Assembly: GCA_016840825.1 (NCBI GenBank)
Contig: JAEORN010000321.1
Span: forward strand, 1-20,384
Source: Candidatus Thorarchaeota archaeon
GTDB lineage: Archaea > Asgardarchaeota > Thorarchaeia > Thorarchaeales > Thorarchaeaceae
Direction: 5' to 3'
Length of the DNA: 20,384 bases
Shown: positions 1 to 6,048 of the stretch, piece after piece
How positions within the stretch are numbered: position 1 is the first letter of the stretch
Layout: every line of letters begins with the position of its first letter
Program-made: the position numbers and the translations under genes
The notes under the pieces: generated by a model
Databases searched by the model: none
What the model was told of the DNA's origin: nothing
What the model saw: the letters and a program-made list of their open reading frames with translations, nothing else

Positions 1-1
1 G

Positions 2-778
2 AATCAAGATTATTGCTGCTATTATGGATGCGAGAACTCCCTAAAGCAAGCGACTCAGATCAAAGAGAAATATCCTGGAACAGAAGTTACGATATTTGCT
101 ATGGACATTCGTACGCATGGTCTCGGTTACGAAGGTCTCTACAGACGTGCTCGTGAGATGGGAGTGACCATCATCAAGGGTAGACCTTCTGAAGTTGAGG
201 AGAATAGTGGTGATAAATCATTGACAGTCCTTGCTGAGGACTTGTATACTGGAGAACTCCTGCAGAAGACCTACGACATGGTTGTCTTAGTTTCATCAAT
301 AATTCCGAATAGTGATACTCCGCAGCTTTCTAGGAAGATGAATGTTTCAACTGGAGAATACGGTTTTCTAACAGAAGCACATCCAAAACTACGCCCTGTT
401 GACACCTTCAGAGAAGGTGTCTTTCTCGCGGGAGCTGTCCTAGGACCCATGGACATACCTAAAGCAGTCGCCTATGGAAAAGCGGCTGCAGCAGGAGCAC
501 AATCTCTAATGGCTCCAGGTGAATTCAAAGTTGAGCCGATTTATGCAGAGATAGACACTGAGCTTTGCATCGACTGTGACCTGTGTGCTGAGATTTGCCC
601 CTATAGTGCAATCTCGGGAGAGAAAGAAGAGCGAAAGGTCATGTTTGAGCTCTGTCAAGGCTGCGGAACATGCGCTGCTGCTTGTCCCCAGAATGCGATA
701 GATGTTCAGCATTATAGGTATAGTCAGATTATGCCTCAGATTAGAGCGGCTGCGCGTCCAAGAGGAGGGATGAAGTAA
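2..778 (+). CDS. hdrA: HdrA-type electron-bifurcating subunit, C-terminal part (5' end outside window)
   Basis: The reading frame is open to the first bases of the window, so this is the last 258 residues of a longer protein. Near the left edge it has the HdrA motif YCCYYGCENSLKQA, followed by the end of the thioredoxin-reductase-like FAD domain (MDIRTHGLGYEGLYRRA and a closing segment FLAGAVLGPMDIPKAVAYGK). The C-terminus holds two [4Fe-4S] ferredoxin motifs: CIDCDLCAEICP from about fragment residue 189, and CQGCGTCAAACP about 30 residues later. In the HdrA family this FAD/Fe-S subunit splits electrons between ferredoxin and the HdrBC or partner branch, in the cytoplasm. The stop TAA overlaps the next start by one base (TAATG), so it is translationally coupled to mvhD. 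The N-terminal half and start cannot be seen. The family call is secure; the physiological partner is not visible. Confidence 0.93.
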   Translation, partial: NQDYCCYYGCENSLKQATQIKEKYPGTEVTIFAMDIRTHGLGYEGLYRRAREMGVTIIKGRPSEVEENSGDKSLTVLAEDLYTGELLQKTYDMVVLVSSIIPNSDTPQLSRKMNVSTGEYGFLTEAHPKLRPVDTFREGVFLAGAVLGPMDIPKAVAYGKAAAAGAQSLMAPGEFKVEPIYAEIDTELCIDCDLCAEICPYSAISGEKEERKVMFELCQGCGTCAAACPQNAIDVQHYRYSQIMPQIRAAARPRGGMK

Positions 779-1215
779 TGGCTAGAAAGAACCACAAGGA
801 CTTTGAGCCCAATATCGTTGCATTCACCTGCAACTGGTGCAGCTATGGAGGAGCGGATTTCGCCGGTATATCAAGGATTCAATATCCTCCGAATGCAAAG
901 GTCATTCGGTTGATGTGCTCTGGCCGTGTTGACCCTCTAATGGTACTTGAAGCATTTAGGAATGGTGCAGATGGTGTGATGATCAGTGGATGCCATATAG
1001 GTGATTGTCACTATTCCGATGGGAACTATCGTACTCGTATCCGACACTTTGCACTGACATCTGCTATGAAGCATATGGGTCTCCATCCAGATAGATTGAA
1101 GCTTCTTTGGGCAAGTGCATCTGAAGGTCAGAAGTGGGCAGATGGTATAACAGAGATGACGGAGAAGATCAAGACGATTGGTCCGAATCCAGTTAAGCAA
1201 GGAGGTGGTGCGTGA
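778..1215 (+). CDS. mvhD: MvhD-type [2Fe-2S] electron-transfer subunit
   Basis: A 145-residue protein of the usual MvhD/FrhD-like size. It opens with FTCNWCSYGGAD, and the cysteines fall at 18, 21, 47, 72 and 77 (C-x2-C, then MCSGRVDP, then GCHIGDCHY). These are the conserved ligand positions of the family. The segment WASASEGQKWADGITEM near residues 110-125 is also typical. MvhD carries electrons from a hydrogenase, formate dehydrogenase or other input module into HdrA. No hydrogenase large or small subunit lies in the window, so the electron donor is unknown. The gene is wedged between two hdrA genes: its ATG overlaps the upstream TAA by one base, and its TGA overlaps the next ATG by one base. 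That arrangement implies strict co-expression and probably one complex. Confidence 0.95.
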   Translation: MARKNHKDFEPNIVAFTCNWCSYGGADFAGISRIQYPPNAKVIRLMCSGRVDPLMVLEAFRNGADGVMISGCHIGDCHYSDGNYRTRIRHFALTSAMKHMGLHPDRLKLLWASASEGQKWADGITEMTEKIKTIGPNPVKQGGGA

Positions 1216-2555
1216 TGACACAAGCTAGTAATGGAACAAGCTACGAATCCTTCTTACCAAACGAAACAGCTCTTGTTATAGGTGGAGGCGTGGCAGGGAT
1301 GCAGGCCGCATTGGACCTAGCTAATCAGGAATTCAAAGTCATCTTGGTTGAGAAGAGTCCTTCTATCGGCGGAATAATGGCAATGTTGGATAAGACCTTC
1401 CCGACTCTGGATTGTTCAGCATGCATACTTACCCCACGTCTCTCAGAGGTTGCTCGACATCCAAACATCGAGCTGTTGACATATTCTGAGGTCGAGGGTC
1501 TTTCAGGAGAAGCTGGTGATTTTAGAGCTACTATACGCAAGAAGGCAAGGAAGGTCAAGAGTAATTGTTCAGGATGTGGAGAATGTGTTCCTCATTGTCC
1601 TATCGAAGTCCCCAATGAATTTGACAGGACTTTAGGAGTACGAAAAGCTATCTACATTGGATTCCCTCAAAATACGCCACTCATCTATACAGTGGATAGT
1701 CGCAACTGCATCAAATGTGAGATGTGTGTCAAGCACTGCGATCGAGAGGCCATCGACCTTAATATGGAGGACGAGATCATCGAAGTCCCAGTTGGAGCTG
1801 TTGTAGTAGCAACGGGATATGACCTGGTTGACGTGAGTCCATTCTACAGGTTCGGTTATGGTAAATTCAAGAACGTCATCACCGCTCTTGAATATGAACG
1901 ACTGATCAATGCATCTGGACCTACAGGTGGGCGACTGCAGCGACTCAGCGATGGCAAGGTTCCACGATCGATTGGATTCATCCAATGCGTTGGAGCACGA
2001 GACCTCCGGCGTGGTGTTCCGAACTGTTCTCGTATCTGTTGCATGTATGCTATCAAGAATGCAGTTATGGCTAAAGAGCTTCAACACGATGTCGTCAAGA
2101 ATGTCACATTATACTATGTCGATATACGAGCCTTTGGTAAAGGGTTTGAAGAATTCACAGAGATGGCAAAGACTCGATTTGGCGTGCGATTTCTGCGTGG
2201 AAGGGTTGGAGAAGTGAATGAGATCGCAAGGAGTGGTAACCTTCTCCTTTCAGTCGAAGATACAGAAATTGGAGCTGTTAGACAGGATGAGCATGAATTG
2301 GTTGTTCTCTGCCCTGGAGTCAAACCTGCACAAGATACTCGTTCTCTAGGAGATATGCTTGGCATCAATCTAGATACAGAAGGTTTCGTCAAAGTCGTAG
2401 ATTCCCTAACGACGCCAGTAGATACAACAGTTCCTGGAATCTTTGTTTGCGGTTGCGCTGAAGGTGCAAAGGATATCCCTGATAGTGTTGCATCTGGAAG
2501 TGCCGCAGCAATGAGAGCAAGTATCGTGCTAACTAATGGAGGTGAGCACAGGTGA
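1215..2555 (+). CDS. hdrA: Second, shorter HdrA-like FAD/Fe-S protein (446 aa)
   Basis: The N-terminus has the FAD-binding signature VIGGGVAGMQAALDLA (about residues 21-37), followed by the HdrA-specific Cys pair PTLDCSACILTPRLSEV (about 65-80). Two [4Fe-4S] motifs come next: CSGCGECVPHCP near 118-129, and CIKCEMCVKHCD near 165-175. The latter has Asp where Pro is usual. A further Cys cluster, FIQCVGARD to CSRICCMYAIKNA, lies near 257-283. The protein ends right after the FAD-domain closing motif IFVCGCAEGAKDIPDSVA. It therefore lacks the C-terminal double ferredoxin of the upstream HdrA and is shorter than full-length HdrA (about 650 residues in methanogens). I chose ATG 1215, which overlaps the mvhD stop and sits 7 bases after GGAGGTG at 1201-1207; GTG 1212 is an alternative. 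The short QmoA-like form is a comparison only. Confidence 0.92.
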   Translation: MTQASNGTSYESFLPNETALVIGGGVAGMQAALDLANQEFKVILVEKSPSIGGIMAMLDKTFPTLDCSACILTPRLSEVARHPNIELLTYSEVEGLSGEAGDFRATIRKKARKVKSNCSGCGECVPHCPIEVPNEFDRTLGVRKAIYIGFPQNTPLIYTVDSRNCIKCEMCVKHCDREAIDLNMEDEIIEVPVGAVVVATGYDLVDVSPFYRFGYGKFKNVITALEYERLINASGPTGGRLQRLSDGKVPRSIGFIQCVGARDLRRGVPNCSRICCMYAIKNAVMAKELQHDVVKNVTLYYVDIRAFGKGFEEFTEMAKTRFGVRFLRGRVGEVNEIARSGNLLLSVEDTEIGAVRQDEHELVVLCPGVKPAQDTRSLGDMLGINLDTEGFVKVVDSLTTPVDTTVPGIFVCGCAEGAKDIPDSVASGSAAAMRASIVLTNGGEHR

Positions 2556-2920
2556 AAGAATCCGCAACAACTGAGAAGCTGAATGCGATGTATGAAGCAT
2601 TTTCTGATGAGCGTCTCAGATGGCTAATTGGCAAGGGTGATTTACTTGTTCAGAAGAATGAACTGGACAATAACAGGCTTGAAGAGTTGATCTCGAACAC
2701 CGTAAGACAGGAGTTTGAGCGTCATCTGATTCTTGGTGCCTTTGATGGAGAAGAGAGAACAATCTCTGATATCTCAAAACTCACTCAATTACCTTCAGAT
2801 GAAGTATTTAATAATATCATAGCTCTTACCAAATGGAATAAGATTACAGTCACTCGACAGAAAGGAAATGAATACCTTTACTTAACCGTCGATGCTTCTC
2901 CTATGGGAACAACAGAGTAG
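2552..2920 (+). CDS. Small winged-helix-like protein at the end of the hdr operon
   Basis: A 122-residue protein that starts at GTG 2552 inside the hdrA stop (GTGA overlap), with a strong GGAGGTGAG site at 2538-2546. It is therefore co-translated with HdrA. Residues about 56-113 read as a winged helix: a helix (FERHLILGAF), a helix-turn-helix stretch (TISDISKLTQLPSDEVFNNI), then a likely recognition helix and a two-strand wing (KITVTRQKGNEYLYLTV). The first 50 residues are charged and probably helical. It has no cysteines and no membrane segment. It may regulate the operon or act as a structural partner of the Hdr complex; the sequence does not decide between these. I do not recognise a named family. 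The gene is surely real from its spacing and RBS, while the fold call is moderate. Confidence 0.72.
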   Translation: MKESATTEKLNAMYEAFSDERLRWLIGKGDLLVQKNELDNNRLEELISNTVRQEFERHLILGAFDGEERTISDISKLTQLPSDEVFNNIIALTKWNKITVTRQKGNEYLYLTVDASPMGTTE

Positions 2921-3013
2921 AATTATTAGCATTACCTTGACCCGATAATCTAAGTGTAGAACGAGATGTACTAAGACTAGAATGATATTCTTTTACTGAG
3001 AATAACACATGGT

Positions 3014-4120
3014 GTGTCGAGGGTGAATACGAAACTATGGAGTGCGATGATTGTTGTTGTACTTCTCTCTTCGTCATTAGGAAGCACTACATCTATTTCA
3101 GGAGATTCTATTACTGTAATTCTCCATGAAACGAGCTCGTCGTCGGATTCAAAGATTCTTGTCAACTGGACATCATATGAAAACCCTATTCCTAGTCCAC
3201 TAGTGAATGACACAGTGATTCTTGGAAATAGAATTTCCCTCAATATCACATCAAATGATCCTGTGGTTCCAGAATTGGAGATTAGTAATATCACAGTGCA
3301 ATTGAATGAGACCGGAAATCTTCACAACATCACTTCTCTAACAGATTCTATGACCTTGTTACTTCCTTGGTTGAATCATAACTACACTGCACATATCCTC
3401 ATATCTGCAAAAACTATCAACGGTACCATAATAGGATTGAGTTTTCAGAACATTACCATCCATAACACATTCGCTCCCATAATTTCTGAAGTATTGATGA
3501 TCGGTGAAGGGGTTGTGAAAAACATCACTTGGGTGGTTTCTGATTTCAACATAGATGATACTCTTTCGTTTGATGTTCTACTATCCACTGATGGAGGAAC
3601 GACTTTTCAATTAATAGCTTCGAACCTTAGTGACACGACCTATTTGTGGGATTCTACAGGCTTTGCGTATACGGACTATATAGCTCTGGTTCGGGCAAAG
3701 GACTCAGTTGGGTTGCAGGATGATTTGGAAAGTGATGTCTGGACTCATACATATATCCCTGGACCGATTACAATCACCTTTCAAGGAACGAGCCCAATAC
3801 AAATTCTGGAAGGAACGAATGATACCAGACTTCATTGGACTCTCTATAACGCTGATAGTGGCTCATATGAGATTATGCGAGATGGAGTCATAGTTGAAGA
3901 GGGATCATATCTTGGAACAGATATCTACTATCGTCTTGAATTCCTTGAACTTGGAATCTACAATTTCACCTTGAGAGTGTACACATCTTTAAGTATGAAA
4001 GAGAGTTCCCCAGTTCAAGTCATTGTCATAAGGGATTATACTCCGATATTCTTGAGTGTGGCAATCGGAATGATTGTTGGCCTAGTGATTTTGTCAGTTG
4101 CAAAATATAAATTCCAATAA
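3014..4120 (+). CDS. Secreted Ig-like protein with C-terminal membrane anchor (paralogue A)
   Basis: A 368-residue protein. The N-terminus has basic residues then a hydrophobic stretch (MIVVVLLSSSLGS, about 12-24), fitting a signal peptide. A transmembrane helix (FLSVAIGMIVGLVILSVA, about 346-363) ends in a short basic tail, so the bulk should lie outside the cell. I count about thirteen N-x-S/T sequons, pointing to heavy N-glycosylation. Residues about 153-235 form a beta-sandwich-like module with ITW, a DGG..FQLIA motif and VRAKDSVGLQD. The same module occurs in the protein at 6049-7533, with a similar Ig-like region before the anchor. The start is uncertain: GTG 3014 would be nearly leaderless behind a TATA-like stretch at about 2984-2995; GTG 3023 and ATG 3047 are alternatives. 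A surface adhesin or S-layer-associated role is a guess. Confidence 0.75.
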   Translation: MSRVNTKLWSAMIVVVLLSSSLGSTTSISGDSITVILHETSSSSDSKILVNWTSYENPIPSPLVNDTVILGNRISLNITSNDPVVPELEISNITVQLNETGNLHNITSLTDSMTLLLPWLNHNYTAHILISAKTINGTIIGLSFQNITIHNTFAPIISEVLMIGEGVVKNITWVVSDFNIDDTLSFDVLLSTDGGTTFQLIASNLSDTTYLWDSTGFAYTDYIALVRAKDSVGLQDDLESDVWTHTYIPGPITITFQGTSPIQILEGTNDTRLHWTLYNADSGSYEIMRDGVIVEEGSYLGTDIYYRLEFLELGIYNFTLRVYTSLSMKESSPVQVIVIRDYTPIFLSVAIGMIVGLVILSVAKYKFQ

Positions 4121-4238
4121 TGAGTATAAACTCAGAAATGGGTACATTTAGGGTGGAATTCCAATAAATTCCTGTTCCAGAATTAGAATCATATTCTTTC
4201 TAGTAGTAGTAAATAGTGAGCCGATTCTCTTCGTCTCT

Positions 4239-4329
4239 GGAACAGCGGCAATCAGTGAAGAACAAACATGACTGCTCCGGTCATCGTTTGCTCCTCTCTC
4301 ACTTCTTTCCTTTAACCTGCCGCTGTTCC
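4239..4329. repeat. Nested inverted repeat; possible structured RNA in a convergent gap
   Basis: A perfect 12-bp inverted repeat (GGAACAGCGGCA at 4239-4250, TGCCGCTGTTCC at 4318-4329) encloses two more nested pairings. These are AGTGA 4254-4258 with TCACT 4299-4303, and CAAACATGAC 4263-4272 with GTCATCGTTTG 4280-4290 (10 bp, one bulged C at 4285, loop TGCTCCG). The arrangement folds into one long interrupted hairpin on either strand. It lies between the stop of the + gene (4120) and the stop of the - gene (4405). It could be a small non-coding RNA, an mRNA 3' structure or a MITE-like remnant. I see no target-site duplication, no ACA box and no tRNA T-arm. The short frame 4216-4398 across it has no protein-like features. 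Confidence 0.55.
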
Positions 4330-4404
4330 TGTTCCGAGTCTATGAAATTAGTTTTGATTAGGTTTGACCATAATCATAAATCGATTGCCCAGATATAGCT
4401 CGTT

Positions 4405-5094
4405 CTATTGCCACAACACCTGTTTCAGCTGCTCACTCAGAGTAATTACTTGTTCTTTGTCCCTCGAATATACAGTCAATTCTACTACAGAGATAGTAGA
4501 CTTCGTGGTACTATAGATACGAAGTCTTACTATGATTCTCTCCTTCGGGGATGGGTCATATCCACTAGCATCTATCCCTCCAATGTAACTTGACCCCATT
4601 GATGTTTCTTGTGCATCAATAATTGTAAGTCCAATCTGTCGAAGTTCTTTGATAGATTCCTTGAAAAGTACAGGTCCCTTTTTATCCACACTAAATGAAT
4701 CACTCCGAGCATGCATTCTCTTTATCCATAATTCCAGACCCAGAGAGGTTAGCTTCTTGTCACTATATTGAGGTTCATCATACCTACCTAGTGGTAGTAA
4801 AGGTTCTGCTGTAGGGTCATCTGAATATTCGTCCTCAGCGGCAGCTCTAGATGCTACCTCTTCTACTGTGATCGTTCTACGCTTGCTCTCAATATTATGG
4901 TCTGCAACATAACGTAGCTTGAGTCTTCTTGCAGAGCTTTCTAGTTGCTCTGTCCAGATGTATAACTTGTCGGTTGTTGGCCTTTGAGATTTCAAACATG
5001 TATGCGTAAGAATTGAAAGGATAAGAATCGGGAATGAGAGCATCAATATTAGAATGATACCACTCAATAACTCAAGCTGCACTTCCAGATTCAC
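4405..5094 (-). CDS. Hypothetical protein with N-terminal membrane anchor
   Basis: A 229-residue protein starting at GTG on the minus strand. One strong hydrophobic helix (LLSGIILILMLSFPILILSIL, roughly residues 9-29) comes first, then a soluble, mostly charged region of about 195 residues. An acidic linker lies near residues 85-95. The C-terminal part (about 155-229) alternates strands and ends in an amphipathic helix, RIIVRLRIYSTTKSTISVVE then QVITLSEQLKQVLWQ, which suggests a small alpha/beta domain. I do not recognise the family. The upstream Shine-Dalgarno signal is weak (AGAGAG), and GTG codon 5 is an alternative start. It diverges from the zinc-ribbon gene at 5378 and converges on the gene ending at 4120. 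Length and the clear TM/soluble division favour a real gene. Confidence 0.62.
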   Translation of the reverse strand: MNLEVQLELLSGIILILMLSFPILILSILTHTCLKSQRPTTDKLYIWTEQLESSARRLKLRYVADHNIESKRRTITVEEVASRAAAEDEYSDDPTAEPLLPLGRYDEPQYSDKKLTSLGLELWIKRMHARSDSFSVDKKGPVLFKESIKELRQIGLTIIDAQETSMGSSYIGGIDASGYDPSPKERIIVRLRIYSTTKSTISVVELTVYSRDKEQVITLSEQLKQVLWQ

Positions 5095-5196
5095 CTGATT
5101 ATCTCTCTGGAGTGAAACTATATGAAGTGTTTCAAACTCAATTATCTTCTGGTCAGATACGCATAACCTAATGCATCTGTAGAGAGAGCAAGATTC

Positions 5197-5208
5197 ACTT
5201 TTATTTCT
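5197..5208 (-). promoter_or_regulatory. Candidate TATA box for the minus-strand gene ending at 4405
   Basis: Read on the minus strand this is GAAATAAAAGTG, an archaeal TATA-like stretch. It would place the transcript start near 5177, about 80 bases before the GTG at 5094. The call rests on base composition and position alone. Confidence 0.3.
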
Positions 5209-5250
5209 GATAATTGTCGAGTATTTCGTTTTCTAGTCATTGTTGTTCAA

Positions 5251-5324
5251 GATATAATAGTGTGGTCACAACATATGCTGGTGGTGGAAAAACGTGCTCA
5301 ATAATATGGTCACATCGTGACCAT
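5251..5324 (+). promoter_or_regulatory. Candidate promoter with three TGGTCAC half-sites
   Basis: A TATA-like GATATAATAG at 5251-5260 is followed by TGTGGTCACA at 5261-5270. Further on is a near-perfect palindrome at 5306-5324: ATGGTCAC, spacer ATC, GTGACCAT. The half-site TGGTCAC thus occurs at 5263 and 5307 on the + strand and at 5317-5323 in reverse. If the TATA call is right, the transcript start would be near 5280 and the sites would flank it, as expected for a repressor operator. CATTGTTG is also repeated at 5239 and 5322. The site may control the + gene at 5378, the divergent gene at 5094, or both. Confidence 0.45.
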
Positions 5325-5377
5325 TGTTGCATTCGACAGACTAATTTACTCAAGAGAGTAGCTCATGTTGTATAGAA

Positions 5378-5950
5378 ATGACAACTCGGACACAATACTT
5401 TGATGATCCCATAATACGTATTGGTATTGAGAACACAAGATTCCCTAGAATGTGTCCAATTTGCGGACAAAATGCCAATAGAATTACCAAGGTCATGGTT
5501 TCTCCAGTAAACGTTACTCACCCTGGATACAGAACATCCCAGAAAGCACGTTTGCTTCATCCTGCTACAAAATCACTATTGGTGTATGTATGTGATGATC
5601 ATTATCAGTCAGATGAGGGAATGGAGAGGAGCAAATTCCTATGTGCACTTGCGAATGGCATCTTCATCTCACTGCTTATATTTGGATTCATTACAACTGG
5701 AGGTGATTTGTGGAACGGTCGTCCAATTCATCCGTTGTTCTTAGCTACTATTGGATTGTTTACGATCACGTTACTCCTTAGTATTCCTACATTTAGAGCA
5801 GGTCCTTTAGAATCAGCTGTGAGAATAATCGGAACAGATGCTTCATTTCGTAATATCTGGATTCAATTTCAGAATGGCATTTTTCGAGACAGATTCATTC
5901 AAGATAACGCAATGGACGTAGAACTAGTCAAATGGATACGGAAGATATAA
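5378..5950 (+). CDS. Zinc-ribbon-like membrane protein with two TM helices
   Basis: A 190-residue protein. The N-terminal domain has two metal-ligand pairs, CPIC at residues 26-29 and CDDH at 72-75, spaced 42 residues apart, which suggests one zinc site. Two hydrophobic helices follow, ALANGIFISLLIFGFITTG (about 90-108) and FLATIGLFTITLLLSIPTF (about 121-139), forming a hairpin. A cytosolic tail of about 50 residues (SAVRIIGTDASFRNIWIQF onward) resembles a short beta-rich domain. I do not recognise a named family; zinc-ribbon plus two-TM proteins are common but poorly described in archaea. The Shine-Dalgarno site before ATG 5378 is poor. It sits between the two paralogous surface-protein genes and behind the TGGTCAC sites. 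Confidence 0.68.
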   Translation: MTTRTQYFDDPIIRIGIENTRFPRMCPICGQNANRITKVMVSPVNVTHPGYRTSQKARLLHPATKSLLVYVCDDHYQSDEGMERSKFLCALANGIFISLLIFGFITTGGDLWNGRPIHPLFLATIGLFTITLLLSIPTFRAGPLESAVRIIGTDASFRNIWIQFQNGIFRDRFIQDNAMDVELVKWIRKI

Positions 5951-5980
5951 TCTTCAATCCTTTTCGCGCTGACCAAATCG

Positions 5981-5991
5981 CCTAAAAGTAT
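5981..5991 (+). promoter_or_regulatory. Candidate TATA box upstream of the 6049 gene
   Basis: CCTAAAAGTAT lies 58-68 bases before the ATG at 6049. It would place the transcript start near 6012, leaving room for the GAGG ribosome site at 6041-6044. It is a weak call from position and composition. Confidence 0.28.
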
Positions 5992-6048
5992 TCGTGCCTG
6001 CCTATTTTCTGATAGAGAAGAGACTGTCCCCACTTGGAATGAGGACCC

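Noticed and set aside
2979..2994. AGAAT-GAT-ATTCT hairpin followed by TTTT after the hdr operon
   Set aside because: A 5-bp A/T-rich stem with a short T-run is too weak to call a terminator, and it overlaps the likely promoter of the next gene.
4239..4329. tRNA, intron-bearing tRNA or H/ACA guide RNA reading of the nested repeat
   Set aside because: No TTCRA T-arm, no 7-bp acceptor with discriminator, and no ACA box near either 3' end.
4216..4398. Short + strand open frame of 60 codons across the inverted repeat
   Set aside because: No ribosome site, no TATA at a sensible distance, unusual composition, and its sequence is explained by the nested inverted repeat.
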